Assembly (NCBI RefSeq): GCF_024628865.1
Contig: NZ_CP102384.1
Span: 3,483,001-3,547,000, forward strand
Reading direction: 5' to 3'
DNA length: 64,000 nt
DNA from: Sphingopyxis sp. DBS4
Lineage (GTDB): Bacteria > Pseudomonadota > Alphaproteobacteria > Sphingomonadales > Sphingomonadaceae
The notes under the pieces were generated by a model, which saw only the letters and a list, made by a program, of their open reading frames with translations, was not told where the DNA came from and ran no database searches. The position numbers were made by a program, and so were the translations under genes. How positions within the stretch are numbered: position 1 is the first letter of the stretch; the number at the start of each line of letters is the position of its first letter. Of this stretch, positions 38,718 to 47,540 are shown piece by piece.

Positions 38718-40037
38718 ATGGAACGCCTGATCGGTCTGCTCGGCATCGTCGCATTGCTTGCGATCGCCCTGCTCTTCTCCTCCAACCGGCGCTGGATTCG
38801 CCCCCGCGTCGTCATTCCCGCCTTTCTGCTGCAGGCCGGTTTCGCGCTGCTCGTGCTCGGCACCCCCTGGGGGCGCAGCATCATCCAGGCGATGTCGGGC
38901 GGTGTCTCCAACCTGCTCGGCTATGCCAAGGCGGGGACCGACTTCATCTTCGGCCCGCTCGCCGGGCCCGAGATGGGCGGGCACAGCTTCGCGATCGCGG
39001 CGCTGCCCGTGATCATCTTCTTCGCCTCGATGATCTCGATCCTTTATTATCTCGGCATCATGCAACTCGTGATCAAATGGGTCGGCGGCGCGATCCAGAA
39101 GATCACCGGCATCACCAAGGTCGAAAGCCTGGGCGCCGCGGCGAACATCTTCGTAGGGCAGAGCGAAAGCCCGCTCGTCATCCGCCCCTATCTCGCCAGC
39201 CTGACGCCGTCGCAGCTCTTCACCGTGATGACGGTCGGCATGGCGGGGGTCGCGGGGACGATCCTCGGCGCCTATGCCAGCATGATCGGCGAGCAATTGC
39301 TGCCCTATCTGCTCGCCGCCAGCTTCATGTCGGCGCCGGGCGGCATATTGATGGCGAAGATCATGATGCCCGACGATCCCAAGGATCTGGGCATCGAACC
39401 CGTTATCATGCCCGAAGCGAGCCACGACGAGGAAAAGCCCGCGAACATCATCATGGCGGCGGCGCAGGGCGCACAGACCGGCGTCCGGCTGGCGGTCGCG
39501 GTCGGCGCGATGGTGCTCGCCTTCGTCGCGCTCGTCGCGCTCGCCAACGGGCTGCTCGCCGGGATCGGCGGCTGGTTCGGATACCCCGACCTGTCGTTTC
39601 AGGCGATCATCGGCACGATCTTTCGCCCCGTGATGTGGCTGATGGGGGTGCCGTGGGACGAAAGCGGCGCGGTCGGCGGGCTGTTCGGCACCAAGATCGT
39701 GCTCAACGAATTCGTCGCCTTCATCGACCTTGGCAAGGTGCAGAGCGGCCTGTCGCCCGCATCGATCGCGATCGCGACCTTTGCCCTCTGCGGCTTCGCC
39801 AATTTCAGCTCGATCGCGATCCAGATGGCGGTGACGGGCGGCCTCGCGCCGGGCCAGCGGCCGATGATCGCGAAGCTGGGCCTGAAGGCGCTGCTCGCGG
39901 GCAGCCTGTCGAACCTGATGTCGGCGGCCCTCGCGGGACTGATGCTGGGCATCGCGCCGCCTGCCGCGCCGCCGCCAGCCGCCGCGGCGGCGGCTATCGC
40001 GGCTCCGGCCCCGGCCGCCCCTGCAAAGCCACTATAG
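38718..40037 (+). CDS. NupC/CNT-family nucleoside transporter
   Basis: The 439-residue concentrative nucleoside transporter has the Nucleos_tra2 core: GVSNLLGYAKAGTDFIFGPL, LPVIIFFASMISILYYLGIMQ, the gate region NIFVGQSESPLVIRPYL (G-x-S/T-E-x-P binding motif) and TKIVLNEFVAF, GFANFSSIAIQMAV. It imports nucleosides by proton or sodium symport. The C-terminal tail is a Pro/Ala run. ATG 38718 has a weak GGGGGAC box. Its TAG stop lies in the palindrome CTATAG that also supplies the stop of the opposing epoxide hydrolase gene. Confidence 0.93.
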   Translation: MERLIGLLGIVALLAIALLFSSNRRWIRPRVVIPAFLLQAGFALLVLGTPWGRSIIQAMSGGVSNLLGYAKAGTDFIFGPLAGPEMGGHSFAIAALPVIIFFASMISILYYLGIMQLVIKWVGGAIQKITGITKVESLGAAANIFVGQSESPLVIRPYLASLTPSQLFTVMTVGMAGVAGTILGAYASMIGEQLLPYLLAASFMSAPGGILMAKIMMPDDPKDLGIEPVIMPEASHDEEKPANIIMAAAQGAQTGVRLAVAVGAMVLAFVALVALANGLLAGIGGWFGYPDLSFQAIIGTIFRPVMWLMGVPWDESGAVGGLFGTKIVLNEFVAFIDLGKVQSGLSPASIAIATFALCGFANFSSIAIQMAVTGGLAPGQRPMIAKLGLKALLAGSLSNLMSAALAGLMLGIAPPAAPPPAAAAAAIAAPAPAAPAKPL

Positions 40038-41174
40038 CGCCATTTTCGCCAGCGCTGTCCGCACCTCTTCCACGAACAGATCAGGCTGCTCCCAGGCGGC
40101 GAAATGACCGCCGCGGGGCAGTTCGTTCCAATGGACGATATTTTTGTAGCGCCGGTCGGCCCAGCGACGCGACAGGCGCATGATTTCGTTCGGGAACAGG
40201 CTGCATCCGGTCGGGACGTGGATTTCGCCCGCCGCGAAGCTGCGGAAACTATGCCAATAGAGCCGTGCCGACGACGCCGCGCTGTTGGTCAGCCAATACA
40301 GGCTGACATCGTCGAGCATCGCATCGCGTGACAATGATTTTTCGGGGTGGCCGCCGATCGACTGCCCGCCGGGCTCGTGTCCGCAATCGGTCCAGCCGTG
40401 GAATTTCTCGACGATCCAGCACATCTGCCCGACCGGCGAATCGGCAAGGCCGTAACCGAGGGTCTGCGGCCGCGTCGCCTGCTGCGTCGAATAGCCGCTG
40501 TCCTTCGCCTGATACCATTGGAAGCGCGCGAGATAGGTTTTTTCGGCGTCGATCAGGTCTGCCATCAGATCGGGTGGCGGCGCGCCGACGACCATGTTGA
40601 CGTGGATGCCCGCGCAATGGTCGGCGTGATTCATGCCGATCGCACACGTCACCGCGCTGCCCCAGTCGCCGCCCTGCGCGAAATAGCGCGGATAGCCGAG
40701 CGCGCGCATCAGCGCGTCCCACGCCGCCGCGATATGCTCGACGTTCCATTTGGCCTCGGTCGGCTTGCCCGAAAAGCCGTAGCCCGGCAGCGACGGGATC
40801 ACGAGATGATAGTCGGCCGACAGCGGCTCGATCACGTCGAGGAATTCGAGCACCGACCCCGGCCAGCCATGGGTCAGCACGAGCGGCCGCGCCGCGGGAT
40901 TGGCCGAGCGGATGTGCAGGAAATGGATGTCGAGCCCGTCAACCATCGCGAGATAATTGGGCAGCGCATTGAGGCGCGCCTCGACCTTGCGCCAATCATA
41001 ATCCTGTCGCCAGTAAGCCGCGAGCTGCTGCGCATAGGCGAGCGGGACGCCCTGATCCCAGTCGCCGACTGTCTCCTTCTCCGGCCAGCGCGTGTTCGCG
41101 AGCCGCGCCGCAAGGTCGTCGAGCGCCGCCTGCGGCACGTCGATGGTGAAGGGACGAATGTCGGCGACCTGCAT
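40032..41174 (-). CDS. Epoxide hydrolase family alpha/beta hydrolase (EHN domain)
   Basis: The 380-residue protein has an N-terminal EHN segment (FTIDVPQAALDDLAARLANTRWP) and an alpha/beta-hydrolase core. The oxyanion region is HGWPGSVLEF, the nucleophile Asp is in QGGDWGSAV, and the terminal His is in PRGGHFAAWEQPD. Cap tyrosines are plausible but not certain. It probably opens epoxides to diols; members also hydrolyse other substrates. GGGGGGAG precedes ATG 41174. The continuous frame to 41477 is spurious. Its last six bases overlap the nucleoside transporter's end. Confidence 0.9.
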   Translation of the reverse strand: MQVADIRPFTIDVPQAALDDLAARLANTRWPEKETVGDWDQGVPLAYAQQLAAYWRQDYDWRKVEARLNALPNYLAMVDGLDIHFLHIRSANPAARPLVLTHGWPGSVLEFLDVIEPLSADYHLVIPSLPGYGFSGKPTEAKWNVEHIAAAWDALMRALGYPRYFAQGGDWGSAVTCAIGMNHADHCAGIHVNMVVGAPPPDLMADLIDAEKTYLARFQWYQAKDSGYSTQQATRPQTLGYGLADSPVGQMCWIVEKFHGWTDCGHEPGGQSIGGHPEKSLSRDAMLDDVSLYWLTNSAASSARLYWHSFRSFAAGEIHVPTGCSLFPNEIMRLSRRWADRRYKNIVHWNELPRGGHFAAWEQPDLFVEEVRTALAKMAL

Positions 41175-41188
41175 GAATCTCCCCCCGC

Positions 41189-41677
41189 TCAGGGCCGCGC
41201 CGGGGCCTTGCAGCCGCGTTCGAGCCCGACGCCCTTCAAAAAGCCGCGTCGCACCGTTCCGGCATAGACCGCCTCGGCATAGCGTCGGCGTTCGGCATTG
41301 GCGCCGGTGACTTCGCCGATCAGCCCGCGCAAGGGGATGACCGACCCCGCGACGCTGCCCGCGACGCGGCCGGCGGTCTCCTCGCGCTTCTGCGCCCGGC
41401 TCTTGTCGACCGTCTCGTTGACGTCGGGGCCGAGCACGGCGTCGAGTTCGGTGATCTCGCGGATGATCGCCGCGCATTTGCCGAGCCCTGCGAGCGAATA
41501 GGGCGCCCCGACGACCGCCTGCAGCTTGGGCGGCACCTCCTTGCCATCGAAGGGTTCGGTGACGCTGTTCGCGGTGTCCTTCACCGTCGAATCCTCGGGC
41601 GCGCCCTCTTGGGCGTGGACCGGCGCGGCGGCAGCGAAAGCGAGAAGGGGCAGGCTGGCGGCGAAGATGCGAATCAT
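41189..41677 (-). CDS. Secreted protein of unknown function (162 aa)
   Basis: The signal peptide is MIRIFAASLPLLAFAAAAPVHA and the mature protein is about 140 residues. It contains GLGKCAAIIREITELDAVLGPDVN and a helix KSRAQKREETAGRVAGSVAGSVIPLRGLIGEVTGANAE with small-residue repeats that may associate with a membrane. There are two cysteines in the mature part. AAAGGGAG precedes ATG 41677. It lies 14 nt upstream of the epoxide hydrolase start on the same strand, so probably an operon. I do not recognise the family. Confidence 0.75.
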   Translation of the reverse strand: MIRIFAASLPLLAFAAAAPVHAQEGAPEDSTVKDTANSVTEPFDGKEVPPKLQAVVGAPYSLAGLGKCAAIIREITELDAVLGPDVNETVDKSRAQKREETAGRVAGSVAGSVIPLRGLIGEVTGANAERRRYAEAVYAGTVRRGFLKGVGLERGCKAPARP

Positions 41678-41734
41678 GGCGAATCTCCCTTTGCCCGTCA
41701 TCATATCCCCGGCCGCGAAGACCGCGCGCCCTTT

Positions 41735-42601
41735 TTAGCGCGTCGGCACCGGCTCTGGCCCGGTCCAGTCGTAGAAGCCGCGCCCCGCTTTCTTGCCGAC
41801 CCAGCCTGCCTCGACATATTGGACGAGCAGCGGGGCGGGGCGGAATTTCGGGTCGCCGGTGCCCGACTGCAGCACGCGGATGATCTCGAGGCAGGTGTCG
41901 AGGCCGATGAAGTCGGCGAGGGTGATCGGCCCCATCGGATGGTTGAGGCCGAGGCGACAGCCGGTATCGATGTCCTGCATCGTCGCAACGCCTTCGCCGA
42001 GTGCGAAGATCGCCTCGTTGATCAGCGGCATCAGCACGCGGTTGACGATAAAGCCCGGCGCGTCGTTCGCATGGACGATCTCCTTGCCGAGGCCGCGGCC
42101 ATAGGCCTCCACCGCCGCGAGCGTTGCGTCGCTGGTGGCGAGGCCGCGGATCAGCTCGATCAGGCCCATCACCGGCACCGGGTTGAAGAAATGAACGCCG
42201 ATGAAGCGCGCCGGATGGGGCGCCGCCTGTGCGAGGCGGGTGATCGGAATCGAGCTGGTGTTGCTGGCGAGGATCGCGGTGTCCGAAAGATGCTGGCCGA
42301 CGCTCGCGAAGATCGCGCGCTTGATCTCCTCGCGCTCGGTCGCGGCCTCGACGACGAGGTCGGCGGGGGCGAAAGCGGCATGGTCCGCGACCGGCGTGAT
42401 GCGGCCGAGCAGCGCGTCGGCGTCGGCCTGCGTCATCTTTTCCTTCACCACCAGCCGGCCGAGCGCCTTAGCGATGCCGGCCTTGCCCGCTTCGGCGCGG
42501 GCGATGTCGATGTCGGCCAGCAGCACGTCGTGACCGGCCCCCGCCGACACCTGCGCGATCCCCGCGCCCATTTGCCCTGCCCCGATGACGCCGACGATCA
42601 T
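41735..42601 (-). CDS. 3-hydroxyacyl-CoA (3-hydroxybutyryl-CoA) dehydrogenase
   Basis: The 288-residue protein starts MIVGVIGAGQMGAGIAQ, the NAD Rossmann motif, and has the 3HCDH signature HFFNPVPVMGLIEL and APGFIVNRVLMPLINEA. Catalytic His is in the HFFNP block with Glu at LIELI. It oxidises short-chain 3-hydroxyacyl-CoA, as in butanoyl-CoA or PHB metabolism. AAAGGGC precedes ATG. It stands alone with no thiolase or crotonase beside it, so the pathway is not shown by context. Confidence 0.94.
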   Translation of the reverse strand: MIVGVIGAGQMGAGIAQVSAGAGHDVLLADIDIARAEAGKAGIAKALGRLVVKEKMTQADADALLGRITPVADHAAFAPADLVVEAATEREEIKRAIFASVGQHLSDTAILASNTSSIPITRLAQAAPHPARFIGVHFFNPVPVMGLIELIRGLATSDATLAAVEAYGRGLGKEIVHANDAPGFIVNRVLMPLINEAIFALGEGVATMQDIDTGCRLGLNHPMGPITLADFIGLDTCLEIIRVLQSGTGDPKFRPAPLLVQYVEAGWVGKKAGRGFYDWTGPEPVPTR

Positions 42602-42670
42602 GTTCTGCCCTTTCGCTGGAAACCGTGGCGTTCCCCTACGGCCTCGCCCCGCCCGGTCAAGAGGGGCGCG

Positions 42671-43657
42671 TCAAGGGGCGGAGCGGAACTCGGTCGCTTC
42701 GGCCAGGATCAGCGCGAAGGCGGGGTCGACATCGTCCCAGGTCCGCACCGGGGTCCAGCCGCCGGCGCGGAGCAGCAGGTTCGCGTCGCGGGGACCGTAT
42801 TTATGGCTGTTCTCGCTGTGGATCGTTTCGCCCTTCGTCATCGCATAGGCGCGTCCGTCGACGATGAACTCCATGTCGCACGCGGCGACGAGATGCATTT
42901 CGATCCGCGCGTGCACATCGTTCCAGCTCGCCCGATGCATGAAATTATCGACCGGGATCGTTCCGTCCAGCTCGCGATTGATGCGTTCGAGCAGGTTGAT
43001 GTTGAACGCCGCGGTGACTCCCGCAGGATCGTCATAGGCCAGTTCGAGCGTCGTGACATCCTTGATCCGGTCGACTCCGATCAAAAGCAGCGCCCCGTCG
43101 CCGAGCGTGGCGCGCCAGCCGCGCAAGAGGTCGATCGCGGTGCGTGCGACCATGTTGCCGATCGTCGAGCCCGGAAAGAAGCCGAGCTTGGGCAGCGCGG
43201 CGATCTCGCGCGGCAAATCGACCTTGTGGGTGAAATCGGCCTCGACCGGATAGACGGGAAGCCCCGGAAAGCGCGCCGCGAGCGCGGTCGCGCTGTCACG
43301 CAGGAAGTCGCCCGAAATATCGACGGGAACATAGGCCGCGGGCCCGATCGCCTGAAGCAGCAAGGGCGTCTTGGTCGAGCTGCCCGAGCCGAGTTCGACG
43401 ACCGCGCGGCCCGGCCCGATCGCCGCCGCCATGTCGGCGGCGTGGCGCGTCAGCAGGTCGGTTTCGCTGCGCGTCGGATAATATTCGGGCAGCGCGGTAA
43501 TATCCTCGAACAGCGCCGATCCGGTCGCGTCGTAGAACCAGCGCGCGGGAATCGCCTTCTGCCGCTGCGACAGCCCGGCATGGACGTCGGCGCGGAAAGC
43601 CGGGTCGACGCCGCTATCGTCGGCGGAAATCTGCCGAAGTTGACGCACGATACCCAT
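42671..43657 (-). CDS. egtD: L-histidine N-alpha-methyltransferase (ergothioneine biosynthesis)
   Basis: The 328-residue SAM enzyme trimethylates histidine to hercynine. It has the EgtD opening IPARWFYDATGSALFEDITALPEYYPTRSE, the SAM loop VVELGSGSSTKTPLLL, FFPGSTIGN, and a late IHSENSHKY where Glu contacts the substrate amine in known EgtD. It starts 2 nt past the egtB stop. Ergothioneine is a sulfur-containing antioxidant. Confidence 0.96.
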   Translation of the reverse strand: MGIVRQLRQISADDSGVDPAFRADVHAGLSQRQKAIPARWFYDATGSALFEDITALPEYYPTRSETDLLTRHAADMAAAIGPGRAVVELGSGSSTKTPLLLQAIGPAAYVPVDISGDFLRDSATALAARFPGLPVYPVEADFTHKVDLPREIAALPKLGFFPGSTIGNMVARTAIDLLRGWRATLGDGALLLIGVDRIKDVTTLELAYDDPAGVTAAFNINLLERINRELDGTIPVDNFMHRASWNDVHARIEMHLVAACDMEFIVDGRAYAMTKGETIHSENSHKYGPRDANLLLRAGGWTPVRTWDDVDPAFALILAEATEFRSAP

Positions 43658-43659
43658 GA

Positions 43660-44964
43660 TCAGAGGTCTTTCGCGAGCCGAACGCCGGTGAATTGCCAGC
43701 GCTGGTGGGGGTAAAAGAAATTGCGGTAGCTGGCGCGCATATGGCCGCGCGGGGTTGCGCAGCTTCCGCCGCGCAGCACGAACTGCCCGCTCATGAACTT
43801 GCCATTATATTCGCCGACCGCGCCCGGCGCGGCGCGGAAGCCGGGATAGGGGCGATAGGCGCTGCCGGTCCATTCCCACACGCTGCCGAACATCTGTTGC
43901 AAGCCTGTGTCGGCGGACGCAGCCGCGGGCTGCGCCGGCCCGGCCGCGTCGAGTTGCTGGCCGCCCTGCGGGTCGCAGGCGGCGGCGGCCGCCTCCCACT
44001 CCTGTTCGGTCGGCAGACGTGCGCCGGCCCAGGTAGCGAAAGCATCGGCCTCATAGAAGCTGATATGGGTCACCGGCGCCGCGGGGTCGATCGCCTGCCA
44101 GCCCGACAGGGTGAAAGAATGCCCCTCGCGCCAATAGGCGGGCGCTTCGACATCCTCCGCCTGCACCCACGCCCAGCCGTCGCTGAGCCACAGCGACGGG
44201 GTATGATAGCCGCCGTCGGCGACGAATTCCTGCCATTCGCCGTTCGTCACCGGGCGGCTGGCGAGCGCGTGCGAGGTCAGCAGCGCCGAAAAGCGCGGGC
44301 GTTCGCAGTCGAAGGCGAAGCCATCGCCGTCGTGGCCGACCGACACCACGCCTTCCGCGCCGCGGACCCACTGGAGCGCGCCCGCGCTTTTGGCTGCGGG
44401 CGTGAGAGGCGCAGAAAAGTGCGCAACTTCATTCGCGATTGCAGCGTCGCGCGGCCATGCCGCCGGACCGAGCGGGTTCTGGGCGAAGAGATGCTTGATA
44501 TCGGTGAGCAGCAATTCCTGATGCTGCTGCTCGTGGTGGATGCCGAGCTCGACCAGCGCGAGCGCGGCCGGGGGCAGATCGGGAAGCGCGCTCTGCACCG
44601 CGGCGTCGACATGCGCGCGCCAGATGCAGACCTCGTCCAGCGACGGTCGCGTCAACAGGCCGCGGCGCGGGCGCGCATGGCGCGGCCCCTCGGCCTCGTA
44701 ATAGCTGTTGAAGAGATAGGCGTAGCGATCGTCGAACGCGCGATAGCCAGGCAGATGATTGCGCAGCACGAACGTCTCGAAGAACCAGCTCGTGTGCGCG
44801 AGATGCCATTTCGCGGGCGAGGCGTCGGGCATCGACTGCGCGCTCGCATCGGCGTCGGAGAGCGGCGCCACGAGGTCGAGCGACAGCCGCCGGGTCGCGG
44901 CGAAGCGCCGGGCCAGGTCGCCCTGCGGGTCAATAGCGGGCGATGCGTCGGTGCGGCTGGCCAT
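43660..44964 (-). CDS. egtB: Ergothioneine sulfoxide synthase (DinB/FGE fusion)
   Basis: The 434-residue iron enzyme couples hercynine to a cysteine thiol using oxygen. The N-terminal DinB-like domain carries ligands His57 (HLAH) and His144/His148 in HHEQQHQE. The C-terminal FGE-sulfatase domain has SFYEADAFATWAGARLPTEQEWEAAA, GSVWEWTGSAYRPYPGF and the final RGGSCATPRGHMR. GGGGGATT precedes ATG 44964. egtA, egtC and egtE are not nearby, so the organism may use free cysteine (as in fungal and some proteobacterial routes) or encode them elsewhere. Confidence 0.95.
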   Translation of the reverse strand: MASRTDASPAIDPQGDLARRFAATRRLSLDLVAPLSDADASAQSMPDASPAKWHLAHTSWFFETFVLRNHLPGYRAFDDRYAYLFNSYYEAEGPRHARPRRGLLTRPSLDEVCIWRAHVDAAVQSALPDLPPAALALVELGIHHEQQHQELLLTDIKHLFAQNPLGPAAWPRDAAIANEVAHFSAPLTPAAKSAGALQWVRGAEGVVSVGHDGDGFAFDCERPRFSALLTSHALASRPVTNGEWQEFVADGGYHTPSLWLSDGWAWVQAEDVEAPAYWREGHSFTLSGWQAIDPAAPVTHISFYEADAFATWAGARLPTEQEWEAAAAACDPQGGQQLDAAGPAQPAAASADTGLQQMFGSVWEWTGSAYRPYPGFRAAPGAVGEYNGKFMSGQFVLRGGSCATPRGHMRASYRNFFYPHQRWQFTGVRLAKDL

Positions 44965-45086
44965 AGTGAGACAATCCCCCGGAAGGTGATTCGGTTTCGC
45001 TGCGGGGGCGAATATGGTTACGGCACGGAGGAATGTCTAGAACATTCAGGGAACAAGGTGGGGCGCTCAAACGCGCCATGCCTTCC

Positions 45087-45115
45087 CGTCACCCCGGACT
45101 TGATCCGGGGTGACG
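45087..45115. repeat. Short perfect palindrome (CGTCACCCCGGA type)
   Basis: CGTCACCCCGGA, CTTGA, TCCGGGGTGACG: 12-bp perfect arms. A one-sided copy lies at about 45503-45530, and a related core at 52926-52944. The element lies in the 590-nt gap upstream of egtB. Confidence 0.8.
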
Positions 45116-45213
45116 CTTGCCACCGTCATCGAGCGGGACCCCGGATTTGATCGGCCTATATTCCCTCTAGACCTGTAAAGCGGCCGCTTCGCGGCAAAAG
45201 CTGACGTAGATGG

Positions 45214-45419
45214 GATTCGCGCAGAGATCGCAGAGAGGAAGAGATGAAGTTCACGCGGAGCCGCGGAGAGATGGGGCTTGCCGCAAAGCGGCTTTCTTCA
45301 TGCAACGCCGCGGCCTGCCGCATCCCCGACAAAAAGGGCGGGCCTGTCGGCCCGAACCTGCCTCTCCGCGGCTCCGCGGCTCCGCGCGAACCAAAATCTC
45401 TGCGCTTCTGCGCGAATCT
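45214..45419. repeat. Large imperfect palindrome, element E2 of a three-copy family
   Basis: The outer arms are GATTCGCGCAGAGATCGCAG at the left and CTCTGCGCTTCTGCGCGAAT at the right. The next layer is TTCACGCGGAGCCGCGGAGAG paired with CTCTCCGCGGCTCCGCG. The core contains GCCGCAAAGCGGC and GGGCCTGTCGGCCC, the inverse of the E1 core GGGCCGACAGGCCC. It fills much of the gap 44965-45555, which otherwise holds no gene. Confidence 0.8.
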
Positions 45420-45555
45420 CATGAAACGGCCGACATGGCCTTCTTCCCAATTGGCTCCCCCAGGCTCGCGTTAGAAAACATATATCTCGGAAAGGGATAA
45501 TCCCGGATCAAGTCCGGGGTGACGAAGAAAATGAAGGACAGCCCTTACGCTTCGG

Positions 45556-46137
45556 TCAGCGCGTCGCGCCGGGTTTCCAGAGGATGTCGCCGCCCGCGCC
45601 GGCATTGATATGCCGGGTCAGCACGAAAAGATGGTCCGACAGGCGGTTGAGATAGGAGAGCGCCAGCGGGTTGAGGTCGCGCTCCGCGCCGGCGGCGACC
45701 GCGGCGCGTTCGGCGCGGCGGGTCACCGCGCGGGCGAGGTGGAGCCGCGCGGCGGCTTCGGTGCCGCCGGGCAGGATGAAGCTGCGAAGCGATTCGAGCG
45801 CTTCGTTCATGCGGTCGATCTCTTCCTCCAGCCGCGCGATCTGGCCGGGGACGATGCGCAGCGCCATGTCGTGCGGACCGAAGCCGCGTTCGCTGTCGGG
45901 CGGCGTCGCAAGGTCGGCGCCGAGGTCGAACAATTCGTTCTGGATGCGCGACAGCATCGCCGCCTCGTCGCTCGCCGGATCGAGCGCGGCGGCGGCGAGG
46001 CCGACCCAGCTGTTCGCTTCGTCGACATCGCCGACCGCCGCCATCAGCGGCGCCGACTTGGCGATGCGCGAGCCGTCGACGAGCCCGGTGGTGCCGCCGT
46101 CGCCGGTGCGGGTGTAGATCTTGTTGAGTTTGACCAT
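45556..46137 (-). CDS. PduO-type cob(I)alamin adenosyltransferase (ATP:cob(I)alamin)
   Basis: The 193-residue protein begins MVKLNKIYTRTGDGGTTGL, the PduO ATP-binding signature (TRxGDxGxT), and carries RLEEEIDRMNEALESLRSFILPGG and ARAVTRRAERA, also diagnostic. It adds the adenosyl group to B12, forming the cofactor of methylmalonyl-CoA mutase and class II ribonucleotide reductase. The start is ATG 46137, the only one that matches the family; the frame continues to 46248 through a repeat. Upstream is a composite palindrome. Confidence 0.94.
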   Translation of the reverse strand: MVKLNKIYTRTGDGGTTGLVDGSRIAKSAPLMAAVGDVDEANSWVGLAAAALDPASDEAAMLSRIQNELFDLGADLATPPDSERGFGPHDMALRIVPGQIARLEEEIDRMNEALESLRSFILPGGTEAAARLHLARAVTRRAERAAVAAGAERDLNPLALSYLNRLSDHLFVLTRHINAGAGGDILWKPGATR

Positions 46138-46172
46138 GTCGGACAGTCCGGAGTTTAGACGATCATCCCACT

Positions 46173-46255
46173 CCGTTCGCATCGAGCGAAGTCGAGATGC
46201 CCCTCGGGCCGGCGCAAGGTCGATGGGTGTCTCGACTTCGCTCGACACGAACGGG
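46173..46255. repeat. Imperfect palindrome (TCGAGCGAAGTCGAGA type)
   Basis: Arms 46173-46203 and 46225-46255 match over most of 31 nt and share the TCGAGCGAAGTCGAGA core. It lies in the promoter region of the adenosyltransferase gene. Confidence 0.7.
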
Positions 46256-46272
46256 AAAAGGAAGCGCCCCGA

Positions 46273-46497
46273 TCAGCTGCCGGCAGCGGTCACGCCGATG
46301 ATGATGAGCAGGATGATGGTGATCGCCTGCCATTTGACGCGGGCCATCATCATCCGGTTCTGCATCACCTGATTTTCGTGGATCGTGCCGTCGAGCGCGG
46401 CCTGATGCCCCTTGGCGAAATAGATGAGCCCGCGCGCAAGCGAGAAGAGGACGAGGCCGGCCGCCACGACGACCGCAAGGACGAGGATGATCTGCAT
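46273..46497 (-). CDS. HIG1-domain twin-TM protein
   Basis: The 74-residue protein has two TM helices (residues 2-22 and 56-72) around a basic turn HENQVMQNRMMMARVKWQ, the HIG1/HIG_1_N pattern. Bacterial members resemble mitochondrial respiratory-complex assembly factors; the role here is an inference. AGGAACG lies just before ATG 46497. It starts 9 nt after the gluQ stop, so the two are co-transcribed. Confidence 0.82.
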   Translation of the reverse strand: MQIILVLAVVVAAGLVLFSLARGLIYFAKGHQAALDGTIHENQVMQNRMMMARVKWQAITIILLIIIGVTAAGS

Positions 46498-46506
46498 CGT
46501 TCCTAT

Positions 46507-47370
46507 TTAGGCTGTTTGCAGCGAATAGCCAGCGGGAAGCCGCTCGCGAACCAGATCGGCCGCGAGCACGCGCCCGTCGACCCCGGCTTCACGCAGCGCG
46601 GCCAGCGAGGCGACGGCGTCGCGCTTCGCGAGCCGCCGTCCGTCGGGACCGCAGACGAGGGCGTGGTGGCGATAGACGGGGGTCGCGAGGCCCAGCAACT
46701 CCTGGAGCAGGCGGTGGACGTCGGTCGAGGCGATCAGGTCGGCGCCGCGGATCACATGCGTCACCCCCATCGCCGCATCGTCGATCGTACTCGCGAGATG
46801 ATAGCTGGCGGGGGCATCCTTGCGCGCGAGGACCACGTCGCCGTGCGCGGCCGGATCGGCGGCGCGCATCCCCTGCCCCGCTTCCTCCCAGTCGAGAGCG
46901 CCCGCGAGCGCGGCGGCGCGCGCCATGTCGAGCCGCCAGCAATGCAGCTCATCGGCGAGGCGGCGCGCGCGCTCGGCCGCCGGCAAGTGGCGGCAAGTGC
47001 CGGGATAGACGGCGCCGCCCGAAGCATTGGGCGGCCCATGCGGCGCGGCGAGGCTTTGGGCGATGTCGGCGCGGGTGCAGAAACAGGGATAGACGAGGCC
47101 GCGTGCGCGCAGATGGTCAAGCGCCGCGGCATAATCACCGAGATGGCTTGACTGGCGCACCGGATCGCCGTCCCAGTCGAGCCCCAGCCATGCGAGGTTG
47201 GCGAGCGAGGCCGCCACATAATCCTCGCGCGAGCGGCTGCCGTCGATATCGTCGATGCGGATGCGGAAACGCCCGCCGGCATCGCGCGCCGCACCGTGGG
47301 CGAGCGCCGCGCTATAGGCATGGCCGAGGTGCAGTTCTCCCGTTGGGCTGGGCGCGAAACGGGTCAGCAT
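46507..47370 (-). CDS. gluQ: Glutamyl-queuosine tRNA(Asp) synthetase
   Basis: The 287-residue paralog of the GluRS catalytic domain lacks the anticodon-binding part. It has FAPSPTGELHLGHAYSA (HIGH motif), the zinc-binding cysteines in YPCFCTR and PGTCRH, and GRRLAKRD (KMSKS equivalent). It attaches glutamate to queuosine at the wobble base of tRNA-Asp. A queuosine-precursor transporter-like gene lies 10 kb away in the window. The length is normal for the family. Confidence 0.95.
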   Translation of the reverse strand: MLTRFAPSPTGELHLGHAYSAALAHGAARDAGGRFRIRIDDIDGSRSREDYVAASLANLAWLGLDWDGDPVRQSSHLGDYAAALDHLRARGLVYPCFCTRADIAQSLAAPHGPPNASGGAVYPGTCRHLPAAERARRLADELHCWRLDMARAAALAGALDWEEAGQGMRAADPAAHGDVVLARKDAPASYHLASTIDDAAMGVTHVIRGADLIASTDVHRLLQELLGLATPVYRHHALVCGPDGRRLAKRDAVASLAALREAGVDGRVLAADLVRERLPAGYSLQTA

Positions 47371-47540
47371 GAGCGGGCGCGCATATCCATATGCTGTGCC
47401 GCACCCGCGCCGATCCTTCCATATCTTGCGGCAGATGCCCCCTTGACGGCAGAATCATATGCGTGATGTAATGACGCTGTCACTTGGGAACGGCAGTGGC
47501 GCGCCATCCCGCGCAGCAAAGGGGGCAGCGTCGTAAAGCC

